64,000 nt of DNA from Pseudomonas sp. GOM7 (GTDB lineage: Bacteria; Pseudomonadota; Gammaproteobacteria; Pseudomonadales; Pseudomonadaceae): positions 1,550,001 through 1,614,000 of the forward strand of contig NZ_CP113519.1 in the NCBI RefSeq assembly GCF_026723825.1, in the 5' to 3' direction. Under the pieces are notes generated by a model. That model had not been told where the DNA came from and searched no databases. It worked only from the letters and a program-made list of their open reading frames with translations. Both the position numbers and the translations under genes were made by a program. This document shows, piece by piece, positions 9,164 to 20,239 of the stretch; position 1 is the stretch's first letter; each line of letters opens with the position of its first letter.

Positions 9164-11422
9164 CTAGCTGACCAGGGTCAGCGACGGTTGCTCTTCGGAG
9201 GGCGCCACGCCGGCGAGGAAGTCCTCGCCCCAGCGGCGGATATCGTTGTAGCAGACGATGTCGAACAACTCGCGCAAACGCGCCTGGGCCTCGCTCCTGG
9301 GCAGGTTCAGCGCCAGGTAGCAGGTATGGGCCAGGTCGGCTGGGTCGTGCGGGTTGGTCAGCAGGGCGCCCTTGAGCTCGGCCGCGGCGCCGGCGAATTC
9401 CGACAGCACCAGCACGCCGCGCCCACCGAGCAGGCCTTGGGCGGCGACGAACTCCTTGGCCACCAGGTTGAGGCCGTCACGCAGCGGGGTAATCCACATG
9501 ACGTCGGCCATGGCGTACCAGGCGCTGACCTCCTCGAACGGCAGGCTGCGGAAGAAGAACTGCAGCGGCGTCCAGCCGATGCGGGCGAAGCGCCCGTTGA
9601 TCCGGCCCACGGCCTGTTCGATCTGCGTCTGCAGCTCGTCGTAGACGGTCATCTCGCGGGCCGCCGGCACGCAGACGGTGACCAGGGTGACCTTGCCGAT
9701 CAGCTCGGGGTTGTCGGCCAGCAGGCGTTCGTAGGCGTTGAGCTTTTCCAGGATGCCCTTGGTGTAGTCGAGGCGCTCCACGGCGAGAATCAGCTTCACG
9801 CCTTTCATCTCTTCGCGCAGTTGCGCCATCAGTTCCTGAATCTTCGGCGCCTCCAGGGCGTTGCGCACGCGTTCGATGTCCAGCCCCACCGGGTGAGCGC
9901 CGAGCCTGACCTGACGCGTGCCGGTGTCCAGCGCGGTGGTCATGCGCTCCAGGCCCACGGCGCAGCCGTAGGTGATGAAGCGCGGCGCGCAGCTCTGCCG
10001 CTCCAGGGTCTTGAGCGGGAACACCCCACGGGCGACGTCGACGAAGTTCTCCACCTGACGCGGAATATGAAAACCGATGTAGTCGCACTGCAGCAGGCTG
10101 CCGACGATCTGTCGGCGCCAGGGCAGCACGTTGAACACGTCGGCCGAAGGGAAGTAAGTGTGGTGGAAGAAGGCGATGCGCAGATCCGGGCGCAGCTCGC
10201 GCAGGTAGGCCGGCACCATCCACAGGTTGTAGTCGTGCAGCCAGACGATGGCGCCTTCGGCGGCCTCCAGCGCCGTGCGTTCGGCAAAGGCGCGGTTGAC
10301 CTTGAGGAACACCTGCCAGTCGTCCTCGTTGAATATCGCGCGTTCCCAGAACGTATGCAGGGTCGGCCAGAAGGCTTCCTTGGAGAAGCGCTTGTAGAAG
10401 ATGTCGACTTCTTCCTTGCTCAGCTTGACCCGCGCGGCGGTGAGCTTGGGATAGCGCTCGGCGTCCACTGTGGTGTGGCTGTCGAACGGCTCGTCGTCAT
10501 CCTCGTGTACGGCCCAGGCCACCCAGGAGCCGGGGCGGCCGTCACCGAAGAAGCTCAGCAGGGTGGGGATGATGCCGTTGGGCGAGGTGGGGCGGCGGCG
10601 TTGCAGCTTGCCGGCGGCATTGCGGTATTCCTCATAGGGCAGGCGGTGGTAGACCATCACCAGTTCGGCCTTGCCCGGCTGCGCGGCCTGGCGCCGTTCG
10701 GCGGCGATGCCGTGTTCGCCGAGGAAGCCGAAATGGGCGAAGGCTTCGAGGATGCCACCACAGCCTGGGCGATTGGCGTGCAGGGTGCGCGAGTGGCTGC
10801 GCGTGGCTTCCAGCAGCGCGCTTTCCGACTGGCCGACGCACACGCCGTGGAAGCTGGCGCTGAGCATGGACAGGTCATTGAGCGTATCGCCGGCCGCCAG
10901 CACCTGGTCGTGATCCAGCTCCAGCCAGTCGGCCAGGGCCTGCAGGCTGCTGCCCTTGTTCACCCCCTTGGGCAGAAAGTCCAGGTACAGCTCGGCGGAG
11001 TAGAGCAGGTCACAGCCCAGCTCGTCGGCGACCTTGCGCAATTCCGGGTTGGCTGCCTGTTCGGGCGTGCAGAAGTAGGAGCAGCGGCGCGCCTGCGGCA
11101 CGTCCTGGCGTTCCAGGCCGAACGCTTCGATGGCGCTGGCCACCTGGGTTTCGCCAGGCCAGCGGGCATCCACCGCGCTTTGCAGCGGCTGGATCGGGTG
11201 CAGGCTGTCGCCATGTACCAGGGTCGCGCCGACGTCGGCGATGATGTAGTCCGGCTGCGGCAGGGTCGGGTCGGCCAGCAGCGGTAGCACCGCCTCCAGG
11301 CTGCGCCCGGTGACGTAGGCGAGCTTGATCTCCGGGTGGGCGGCGATGGTCTGGTAGAGGCTCAGGCGATCTTCGGGATCGCCGGCGAGAAAGGTTCCAT
11401 CCAGGTCGGTGGCTAATAGCAT
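9164..11422 (-). CDS. Bifunctional glucosylglycerol-phosphate phosphatase/synthase (GgpPS-like)
   Basis: A 752-residue two-domain enzyme. Residues about 1-245 are a HAD phosphatase with the nucleophile motif DLDGTF at 6-11. Residues about 255-740 are a GT20 glycosyltransferase with WLHDYNLWMVP, AFFHHTYFPSADVFNVLPW and a C-terminal RDGLNLVAKEFVAAQ. Phosphatase before synthase is the order in the bifunctional enzymes of Azotobacter and some Pseudomonas that make the compatible solute glucosylglycerol. The FFHHTYFPSADVFN stretch fits GgpS better than trehalose-6-phosphate synthase OtsA (FLHIPFPPPEIF), though a trehalose role is not excluded. ATG 11422 is preceded by GGAG. Probably salt-responsive, by family knowledge. 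Confidence 0.8.
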   Translation of the reverse strand: MLLATDLDGTFLAGDPEDRLSLYQTIAAHPEIKLAYVTGRSLEAVLPLLADPTLPQPDYIIADVGATLVHGDSLHPIQPLQSAVDARWPGETQVASAIEAFGLERQDVPQARRCSYFCTPEQAANPELRKVADELGCDLLYSAELYLDFLPKGVNKGSSLQALADWLELDHDQVLAAGDTLNDLSMLSASFHGVCVGQSESALLEATRSHSRTLHANRPGCGGILEAFAHFGFLGEHGIAAERRQAAQPGKAELVMVYHRLPYEEYRNAAGKLQRRRPTSPNGIIPTLLSFFGDGRPGSWVAWAVHEDDDEPFDSHTTVDAERYPKLTAARVKLSKEEVDIFYKRFSKEAFWPTLHTFWERAIFNEDDWQVFLKVNRAFAERTALEAAEGAIVWLHDYNLWMVPAYLRELRPDLRIAFFHHTYFPSADVFNVLPWRRQIVGSLLQCDYIGFHIPRQVENFVDVARGVFPLKTLERQSCAPRFITYGCAVGLERMTTALDTGTRQVRLGAHPVGLDIERVRNALEAPKIQELMAQLREEMKGVKLILAVERLDYTKGILEKLNAYERLLADNPELIGKVTLVTVCVPAAREMTVYDELQTQIEQAVGRINGRFARIGWTPLQFFFRSLPFEEVSAWYAMADVMWITPLRDGLNLVAKEFVAAQGLLGGRGVLVLSEFAGAAAELKGALLTNPHDPADLAHTCYLALNLPRSEAQARLRELFDIVCYNDIRRWGEDFLAGVAPSEEQPSLTLVS

Positions 11423-11538
11423 CGTTGTTTCTCCAGAAGTGGCCGGACGGCTTCGCTCAGGCGTGAGCGGCCGATGGGCCGGGTTTCTGGCTGCTTGGGG
11501 TAGGCTCGGGGCCTTGCCGAAACAGCCGGTTCACGTCT

Positions 11539-12801
11539 TCAGGACGCAGGGTTCGGGTTGTCCTCCATCGGTTCGTGCTCTTGCGTCGGCGCATCGGGCA
11601 TCAGCTCCAGCACCGTGGGGCTGGTACGCAGCATGGGCACGAAGTGCGCGGCGTCGCCGCTGACCAGGTCGCTGACATGGCGCAGCCGGTAAAGGGTGTA
11701 GGCAGCCAGCAGGCCGAGGGTACAGGCGAAGTACAGCGGTAGCGCGCGGGCGCCCAGTTGTTCCATCAGCACGCCGGCCAGCAGCGGGCCGCACACCGAG
11801 CCTATGCCGTTGACCATCAGCAGGCTGGCGGAGCCGGAGAGGATTTCGTCGCTGCGCAACTGGTCGATCAGTTGCGCCACGGCGATGGGGTAGATGGCGA
11901 AGGCCAGGCCGCCCCAGAGGAAGATGGCGCCGAGCAGCAGCGGGCCGGCCGGCAACAGGCTCATGACCAGCGCCAGGGCCACCGCCAGTACCACTATCCA
12001 GAACAGCACCTGACGGCGGTCGTGGCTGTCGGAATAGATGCCGATGGGCCATTGCAGCAGCGCGCCGCCGAGAATGGTGGCAGTCATCAGCAGGCCCACG
12101 CCGGGCGTATCGAAACCGGCCAGGCTGGCGTACACCGGTGCCATGCCCCAGAAACCGCCCATCGCCAGGCCGGCAAGGCCCGCTGCAATGATCGCCAGCG
12201 GTGCGATGTGCCACAGTTGGCGCAGGTTGGACGGAGGTGTTTCCGGCAGGCTCGGCTGTGCCTGGCGGGTCAGGGTAATGGGCATCAGCGCCGCGCTGAT
12301 GAGGATGGCGGCGATGACGAACAGGGTGAACTGCACCGGGTCGGCCAGGTGCAGCAGTTGCTGGGCCAGGGCCAGGGCGCCGAGGTTGACCGCCATGTAC
12401 AGGGCGAACACCTGGCCGCGCTTCTCGTTCGGCGCCTGGGCGTTGAGCCAGCTCTCGATGACCATGTACAGCGTCACCAGGGCCAGGCCGTAGAGCACAC
12501 GCAGCAGCAGCCAGACCCACGGATCGATCAGCAGCAGATGGAGCAGGGCGGCGATGGCCGCCAGGGCGGCGCAACAGGCGAATGCACGGATGTGCCCGAT
12601 GCGTCTGACCAGCGGAGTCGCCAGCCAGGTGCCGAGAAGGAACCCGACGAAGTACCCGGACATGATCAGCCCGAGCATCGTGGTGGAGTAGCCTTCGGCG
12701 ACGCCACGCAGGGTTAGTAAGGTATTGAGCAGACCATTGCCGAGCAGGAGCAAAGCCACGCCGCTCAGCAATGAGCTGATGGGGGCAATGAGAGACCGCA
12801 T
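11539..12801 (-). CDS. MFS transporter (YcaD-like)
   Basis: A 420-residue major facilitator protein with twelve predicted helices. Visible family features are SGYFVGFLLGTWLATPLVRRIGH near 48-69 (the helix 2-3 loop motif) and RVLYGLALVTLYMVIESWL near 100-118, typical of YcaD-type carriers of unknown substrate. The C-terminal tail is hydrophilic. It lies about 115 bases upstream of the glucosylglycerol synthase on the same strand, so the two may be co-transcribed, but no substrate link is shown by the sequence. Start is ATG 12801. Confidence 0.82.
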   Translation of the reverse strand: MRSLIAPISSLLSGVALLLLGNGLLNTLLTLRGVAEGYSTTMLGLIMSGYFVGFLLGTWLATPLVRRIGHIRAFACCAALAAIAALLHLLLIDPWVWLLLRVLYGLALVTLYMVIESWLNAQAPNEKRGQVFALYMAVNLGALALAQQLLHLADPVQFTLFVIAAILISAALMPITLTRQAQPSLPETPPSNLRQLWHIAPLAIIAAGLAGLAMGGFWGMAPVYASLAGFDTPGVGLLMTATILGGALLQWPIGIYSDSHDRRQVLFWIVVLAVALALVMSLLPAGPLLLGAIFLWGGLAFAIYPIAVAQLIDQLRSDEILSGSASLLMVNGIGSVCGPLLAGVLMEQLGARALPLYFACTLGLLAAYTLYRLRHVSDLVSGDAAHFVPMLRTSPTVLELMPDAPTQEHEPMEDNPNPAS

Positions 12802-12997
12802 GCGAACTACCCTAGGGAACTATGCCAGTGATGGCAAGCACGAAGCAGGCCAGGGTGCAGCGATTGCTTTGTTTAACTACTTGTTATTAAAAGAATTTTT
12901 TTACTGACGAACGGTTGTGTGAATTTTATGCGTAGCGCCGCTGCCCCATGGGCGTGCGCAAATAGCCCAGGATGCACTCTGGCCGTCGAAGACAGAC

Positions 12998-13054
12998 GTA
13001 GCCCGGATGCATCCAGGGAGACCGTGAAAAGCTCCTGGATTGCATCCGGGCTAC
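12998..13054. repeat. REP palindrome pair (AGCCCGGATGCAATCCGGG class)
   Basis: Two facing copies, the first with a degenerate loop, of the palindrome class AGCCCGGATGCAATCCGGG. It abuts the left terminal repeat of the MITE-like element that follows. A more diverged copy sits at about 12963-12983. Confidence 0.85.
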
Positions 13055-13194
13055 GGGCACCTCTAAAAACGTAGGCGAGGCAGTCAGCGCAAGGCAAAAA
13101 CAGGCGAAGAGGCGCAGTTTACGTGTTGTAAATGAGCATTCTGAGCCTGTTTTTAACGCCGCGATGGCAACGGAGGTAGTTTTTAGAGGTGCCC
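13055..13194. mobile_element. MITE-like element with 16-bp terminal inverted repeats
   Basis: A 140-bp non-coding element bounded by perfect 16-bp inverted repeats: GGGCACCTCTAAAAAC at 13055-13070 and its complement at 13179-13194. No ORF inside, so mobilisation would need a transposase in trans. It lies between a REP and the gcvT stop codon, which is only ten bases away. The short CTA seen on both flanks could be a target duplication but is too short to rely on. The parent IS is not identifiable from the window. Confidence 0.75.
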
Positions 13195-13203
13195 CTAAGG
13201 GGA

Positions 13204-14328
13204 TCAACCGCGATAGTAGCGCTGCGGTACGAACGGCGTCTTGGCCACCTTCATCGGCACGCGCTTGCCACGCACCACGGCCCAGACGTCGCTGTCGATG
13301 GCAGTGTGGCTGGCATTGACGTAACCCATCGCCACCGGTGCGCCGAGGCTCGGGCCGAAGCCGCCGCTGCATACCTGGCCGATCACGGTGCCGTCGGCGT
13401 CGACGATTTCCGCGCCCTCACGTACCGGTACGCGCTCCTGGGGCAGTAGGCCGACGCGCTTGCGTGCTACGCCTTTTTGCTGTTGCTCGAACACGCGCTC
13501 AGCGCCGGGGAAGTTGCCGGCGCGTTCGCCATCTGCGCGGCGCACCTTGGAGATGGCCCACAGCAAGCTGGCTTCGATCGGCGAGGTGGCGCTGCTCATG
13601 TCGTGGCCATACAGGCACAGGCCGGCTTCCAGGCGCAGCGAGTCACGCGCACCCAGGCCGATGGCCTCGACTTCCGCCTCGGCCAGCAGGCTGCGCGCCA
13701 GGGTTTCGGCCTGGTCGACGGCGACGGAAATCTCGAAGCCGTCTTCGCCGGTGTAGCCGCTGCGGCTGACGATGCATTCGCTACCCAGCAGGCGCACGCG
13801 AGCCACCTGCATGAAGGTCATCTTGCTCACCTCCGGGGCCAGGCGGGCCAGTACGTCGACTGCTTTCGGCCCTTGCAGGGCGAGCAGGGCGCGTTCCTCG
13901 AACAGGCACTCGATCTGGCATTGCTCGCCGATGTGCTTGTTCAGGTGGGCCAGATCCTGATGTTTGCAGGCGGCGTTGACCACCAGATACAGGGTGTCGT
14001 CACCCAGGTTGGCCACCATCAGGTCGTCGAGGATGCCGCCCTGGGCGTCAGTGAACATGGCATAGCGCTGGGTGCCCACCGGCAGGTCGATGATGTCCAC
14101 CGGCACCAGGCTTTCCAGGGCGCGCGCGGCGTGTTCGCCACGCAGCAGGATCTGGCCCATGTGCGACACGTCGAACAGGCCGGCAGCGTCGCGGGTGTGC
14201 AGGTGTTCCTTCATCACGCCCAGCGGGTACTGCACGGGCATGTCATAGCCGGCGAACGGCACCATGCGTGCGCCGAGTTCGAGGTGCAGGGCGTGCAGCG
14301 GCGTCTTGGCGAGGGTTTCGGTGGTCAT
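13204..14328 (-). CDS. gcvT: Glycine cleavage system T protein (aminomethyltransferase)
   Basis: A 374-residue tetrahydrofolate-dependent aminomethyltransferase. It takes the aminomethyl group from lipoylated GcvH, releasing ammonia and forming 5,10-methylene-THF in the cytoplasm. Features: GARMVPFAGYDMPVQYPLGV near 19-38, LFDVSHMGQ near 51-59, SRSGYTGEDGFEI near 188-200, and a glycine-rich C-terminal barrel (GLGARDSLRLEAGLCLYGHD). Length matches the family. It is the last of gcvH-gcvP-gcvT on the minus strand, separated from gcvP by about 195 bases of repeats, so transcription must cross these or restart. Confidence 0.97.
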   Translation of the reverse strand: MTTETLAKTPLHALHLELGARMVPFAGYDMPVQYPLGVMKEHLHTRDAAGLFDVSHMGQILLRGEHAARALESLVPVDIIDLPVGTQRYAMFTDAQGGILDDLMVANLGDDTLYLVVNAACKHQDLAHLNKHIGEQCQIECLFEERALLALQGPKAVDVLARLAPEVSKMTFMQVARVRLLGSECIVSRSGYTGEDGFEISVAVDQAETLARSLLAEAEVEAIGLGARDSLRLEAGLCLYGHDMSSATSPIEASLLWAISKVRRADGERAGNFPGAERVFEQQQKGVARKRVGLLPQERVPVREGAEIVDADGTVIGQVCSGGFGPSLGAPVAMGYVNASHTAIDSDVWAVVRGKRVPMKVAKTPFVPQRYYRG

Positions 14329-14380
14329 GAGAAATTCCTTCAGAAGGCCCGGCGCGATGGCGCGGGGCGTTTCGCGAGTC

Positions 14381-14519
14381 GTAGCCCGGATTGCAGCCGG
14401 GCTACGGGCTGGACGCTGAACAGTCCCCTCTCCCCTCGGGGAGAGGGTTAGGGAGAGGGGGCGGCGGATGCAACCCTCTCCCCCGGCCCCTCTCCCGCAA
14501 GCGGGAGAGGGGAGACAAG
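14381..14519. repeat. REP plus CCTCTCCC-type repeat between gcvP and gcvT
   Basis: A palindrome of the AGCCCGGAT class (14381-14405) is followed by an array built of CCCTCTCCC/GGGAGAGGG arms (about 14425-14517), containing CTCTCCCGCAAGCGGGAGAG. The second element is the same repeat that is found in frame inside the guanidine carboxylase gene at 32690-32842; here it lacks the 48-bp insert seen there. Confidence 0.88.
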
Positions 14520-14523
14520 CGCC

Positions 14524-17376
<2,853 letters not shown>

Positions 17377-17385
17377 GGCGGTCAC

Positions 17386-17763
17386 TCAGGCGTTGGCATT
17401 CAACAGACGATCATAGCCAGCCTTGTCCAGCAGGTCGGCGAGCACGGCGTTGTCGGCCAGGCGCATGCGGAAGAACCAGGCCTTGTCCAGCGGCGACTCG
17501 TTGACCAGCTCCGGGCTGCCTTCCAGGTCGGCGTTGACCTCGACGATCTCGCCATCCAGCGGCATGACGATGTTGCTGGCGGCCTTCACCGACTCCAGCA
17601 CGGCCACTTCCTCGCCCTGGGCGTAGGCCTTCACTTCCGGTAGTTGTACGTACACCACGTCGCCGAGTGCGTCCTGGGCGTAATGGGTGATGCCGACGGT
17701 CACTAGACCATCGTTGTCCAGACGCAGCCATTCGTGATCGGCGGTGAAACGCAACTCGCTCAT
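17386..17763 (-). CDS. gcvH: Glycine cleavage system H protein
   Basis: A 125-residue lipoyl carrier that shuttles the aminomethyl intermediate among the P, T and L proteins. The lipoylation lysine is K60 in ESVKAAS; DHEWLRL at 9-15 is the usual family opening. First gene of the operon, with a strong site GAGGAG five bases before ATG 17763. A sigma-54 promoter and GcsR-like sites lie upstream, pointing to glycine-dependent induction by the adjacent regulator. Confidence 0.97.
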   Translation of the reverse strand: MSELRFTADHEWLRLDNDGLVTVGITHYAQDALGDVVYVQLPEVKAYAQGEEVAVLESVKAASNIVMPLDGEIVEVNADLEGSPELVNESPLDKAWFFRMRLADNAVLADLLDKAGYDRLLNANA

Positions 17764-17849
17764 GTGAACTCCTCAAGGGGCAAAGGTGGCCTGCTTCTGC
17801 GGCAGGCAACGGGTAACCCGCAACAGGCGGGTCGAATTGCCGGGTCTAG

Positions 17850-17865
17850 AGCAAGCTTGGTGCCA
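17850..17865 (-). promoter_or_regulatory. Sigma-54 (-24/-12) promoter for gcvHPT
   Basis: On the minus strand the sequence reads TGGCACC-AAGC-TTGCT, matching the sigma-54 consensus TGGCACG-N4-TTGCW at all but one position, with correct GG-GC spacing. It lies about 87 bases upstream of the gcvH start. The neighbouring gcsR-like gene encodes a sigma-54 enhancer-binding protein, which supports function. Confidence 0.85.
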
Positions 17866-17928
17866 TCGACATTAAATTCAATAAAATCAATGACTTAACT
17901 GTTTTAAGTGTGACTACCAAAATCATGC

Positions 17929-17946
17929 CGGAACGATATCGTTCCA
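17929..17946 (-). promoter_or_regulatory. GcsR-like binding site 1
   Basis: Minus strand TGGAACG-ATAT-CGTTCCG, an almost perfect inverted repeat about 64-81 bases upstream of the -24 element. It resembles the GcsR site of P. aeruginosa as I recall it (TGTAACG-N4-CGTTCCG). An adjacent imperfect copy with a longer centre (AAACGA-TGCG-TCGTTT) lies at 17947-17962. Confidence 0.65.
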
Positions 17947-18009
17947 AAACGATGCGTCGTTTTTAGCAAAGTCGAGGTCGCACCTGCGGGAATCGGGCTT
18001 TGCCCGCGT

Positions 18010-18027
18010 CGTTACGTAATCATTACA
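18010..18027 (-). promoter_or_regulatory. GcsR-like binding site 2
   Basis: Minus strand TGTAATG-ATTA-CGTAACG, the same 18-bp layout as site 1, about 145-162 bases above the -24 box. A half site (TGGAACG) follows at 18029-18035 on the plus strand. Multiple upstream sites are normal for sigma-54 enhancers. Confidence 0.55.
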
Positions 18028-18077
18028 GTGGAACGATTTAGCTACGGAAGGGTGGCAGGCCTTGTCCCGCCTGGCTT

Positions 18078-18221
18078 GTAGCCCGGATGCAATCCGGGAG
18101 GATCGTGCAGGCACCCCGGATTTCATCCGGACTACGGGTTCGTCATGGCATGTAGGGTGGGTTAGCGGCGCTGGCGGCGAGCGTGCTGACGACTCGGTGG
18201 TGATGCGCCGTGTAACCCACC
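18078..18221. repeat. Two REP-type inverted repeats
   Basis: An AGCCCGGATGCAATCCGGG-class pair spans about 18078-18135. A second, longer inverted repeat runs from GTAGGGTGGGTTA (18152) to TAACCCACC (18213-18221). Both lie between the gcv control region and the 3' end of the regulator gene. Confidence 0.75.
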
Positions 18222-18292
18222 GGGCGATTCTGCATGTTGCACCGCCGCCCTATGGCTGTACCGGGGGGCTAAGCCCACGCAAACGAGCGTTG

Positions 18293-19810
18293 CTACACCT
18301 TGCCGATGCCGTACTTGCGCAGGCGCTTGGCGATGGCGGTGTGCGAGGTGCCGAGGCGGGCGGCGAGCAGGCGGCTGGAGGGGTGGCTGGCATAGAGCTT
18401 TTCCAGCAGCGCCTTCTCGTACTCGTCCATGGCCTGCTCCAGGCTGCCGATTTCGCCCTCGACCCGTGGCGCCACCTCGGTCACGGCGATATCCAGATCG
18501 TCCATCTCTACCCAGTTGCTGTCGCAGATGGCGGCGGCGCGGAAGATCACGTTCTGCAACTGGCGCACGTTGCCCGGCCAGCGCCCGGCCAGCAGCGCCG
18601 GAAAGGTGGTCGGCGCCAGGCGGCAGGGCAGGCGCTGGATTTGCGCGCAGGCTTGAGCCATGAAGTGTTGGGCCAGCAGCAGGATGTCCTGGCCGCGCTC
18701 GCGCAGTGGCGGCACTTCCAGGTTGAGCACGTTGAGGCGATAGAACAGATCCTCGCGGAAGCTGCCTTCGGCCACCATCTGTTCCAGATTGCGGTGGGTG
18801 GCGCTGAGGATGCGCACGTCCACCTTCACCTCGCGGTCGCCACCCACGCGGCGGAAGCTGCCATCGCTCAAGAAACGCAGCAGCTTGGCCTGCAGGTAGG
18901 GCGACATCTCGCCGATCTCATCGAGGAACACCGTGCCCTGGTTGGCCAGCTCCAGCAGCCCCGGCTTGCCGCCGCGCTGGGCGCCGGTAAAGGCGCCGGG
19001 GGCATAGCCGAACAGCTCGCTCTCGGCCAGGTTCTCCGGCAGGGCGGCGCAGTTCAGCGCCAGGAAGGGTGCATTGCGGCGCACGCTGACGGTATGGCAG
19101 GCGCGTGCCACCAGTTCCTTGCCGGTGCCGGTTTCGCCGTGGATCAACAGTGGCGCATCGAGCGACGCCACGCGCAGGGCGCGGGCCTTGAGCGCACGAA
19201 TCGGTGCCGACTCGCCGAGCAGCGAGTCGAAGCCCTCGGCATGGTCATGATGCAGCGCGGCCAGGCGCTGGCCCATGCGGCTCGGTGCATAGAGGGTGAG
19301 CAGGCCGCCGGTGAGGCGACCGTCCTCGGTAATCGGTTGGGCATCGAGCAGCAGCGGCTGGCCGGTGAAATGCACCTCACGCAGCGGCTGGTGGAAGCCG
19401 GCTTTGAGCAGCGATTGCTGCAACGGCTCATCGGCGAACAGCGCGGCGATGCTCAGGCCCTCGGGAGCGCGGCCGTAGAGGTCGATCAACGCCGGGTTGG
19501 CCAGCAGCACTGTGGCGCGGTCATCCACCGCCAGCACCGGGTCGGGCATGGCGGCGAGCAGGGCATCGAGCTGCAGACGGCGGCGCTGGCCTGGCAGAAT
19601 GTCCACCACCTCCACGCTCTGCACGCCATGCACCTGCAGCAGCGCGCCGCGCAGTTCCTCTAGAACCTCGGCGCTCAGGGTCGGTGCGTCGATATAGACG
19701 TTTGGCGGTACCATCTCCACCGCATCGAGGTTCAGATTGCGCCCGCCGAGCAGCGCCAGGACTTCCTGGGTGATGCCGACGCGGTCGATGAAGCTGACGT
19801 GGATGCGCAT
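18293..19810 (-). CDS. gcsR: Sigma-54-dependent TyrR-family regulator of glycine cleavage (GcsR-like)
   Basis: A 505-residue enhancer-binding protein. Domains in order: ACT-like (about 1-70), PAS (about 78-180), AAA+ core with Walker A GETGTGKE at 225-232 and sigma-54 contact loop GAFTGA at 272-277, then a TyrR-type helix-turn-helix at the end (RLGTSHTAIAKRLRKYGIG). In P. aeruginosa GcsR senses glycine and activates the sigma-54-dependent gcvH2-gcvP2-glyA2-sdaA-gcvT2 operon. Here it sits directly upstream of gcvHPT on the same strand, with the matching promoter between them; glyA and sdaA are not in this cluster. No strong ribosome site precedes ATG 19810. PhhR, another TyrR homologue, is the alternative, but location favours GcsR. 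Confidence 0.85.
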   Translation of the reverse strand: MRIHVSFIDRVGITQEVLALLGGRNLNLDAVEMVPPNVYIDAPTLSAEVLEELRGALLQVHGVQSVEVVDILPGQRRRLQLDALLAAMPDPVLAVDDRATVLLANPALIDLYGRAPEGLSIAALFADEPLQQSLLKAGFHQPLREVHFTGQPLLLDAQPITEDGRLTGGLLTLYAPSRMGQRLAALHHDHAEGFDSLLGESAPIRALKARALRVASLDAPLLIHGETGTGKELVARACHTVSVRRNAPFLALNCAALPENLAESELFGYAPGAFTGAQRGGKPGLLELANQGTVFLDEIGEMSPYLQAKLLRFLSDGSFRRVGGDREVKVDVRILSATHRNLEQMVAEGSFREDLFYRLNVLNLEVPPLRERGQDILLLAQHFMAQACAQIQRLPCRLAPTTFPALLAGRWPGNVRQLQNVIFRAAAICDSNWVEMDDLDIAVTEVAPRVEGEIGSLEQAMDEYEKALLEKLYASHPSSRLLAARLGTSHTAIAKRLRKYGIGKV

Positions 19811-19883
19811 TGAGGATGGTCGAAATGGGCGAACAGGCGGCGATTATGCCTGCTCTGCTCGGCATGAGGAAAAGGGCAACATC

Positions 19884-20090
19884 GTGAGCACAGAAAAACC
19901 GAGCCGTGCCGACTACCATCGCGAACACCAGGCCCGCGCCGAAGCCGAGGCGCAGCGCCTGCTGGCGCGCAAGGCCGAGTTGCAGGGGAGTTGGTTACCC
20001 TGGGTGGCGCAGGAGCTGTACCAGCTCAGCCCGCCGGAGTTCGCCAACATGGTGCGCCGCGAGCTGCAGCGGTTGACGAGCTCTTCGTAG
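19884..20090 (+). CDS. Small conserved hypothetical protein
   Basis: A 68-residue hydrophilic, probably helical protein starting at GTG 19884 (MSTEKPSRADYHREH), preceded by AGGAAAAGGG. Charged N-terminal half; a conserved-looking centre GSWLPWVAQELYQLSP. No function recognised. Divergent from gcsR. The stop codon TAG lies inside the first bases of a REP (GTAGGGTGC), so the native C-terminus may have been changed by REP insertion. Confidence 0.6.
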   Translation: MSTEKPSRADYHREHQARAEAEAQRLLARKAELQGSWLPWVAQELYQLSPPEFANMVRRELQRLTSSS

Positions 20091-20239
20091 GGTGCGCCGT
20101 GCGCACCGCCCCACGGTTGCCGGCGAACACCAGGCCCGCTACCTGCATCTAGGCTGTGGGAGGGGCTTTAGCCGCGACCCATGATCGCTGGCCAATTCCT
20201 GCAATTACCGTTTTGCTCGGTGCGCACGGCGCACCCTAC
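20087..20239. repeat. REP cluster (two classes)
   Basis: A GTAGGGTGCGC-class REP at 20087-20107, a GTGGGAGGGGCTTTAGCCGC-class repeat at 20155-20178, and an inverted GTAGGGTGCGC-class copy at 20219-20239, filling the space between two convergent genes. Confidence 0.88.

Noticed and set aside
9059..11287. Long plus-strand frame opposite the glucosylglycerol enzyme
   Set aside because: Antisense shadow; the minus strand carries clear HAD and GT20 motifs.
9164..11422. Plain trehalose-6-phosphate synthase
   Set aside because: The HAD-first domain order and the FFHHTYFPSADVFN stretch fit glucosylglycerol-phosphate synthase better, though trehalose activity is not excluded.
17764..17900. Glycine riboswitch upstream of gcvH
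   Set aside because: The conserved glycine aptamer cores are absent; control is explained by the sigma-54 promoter and GcsR-like sites.
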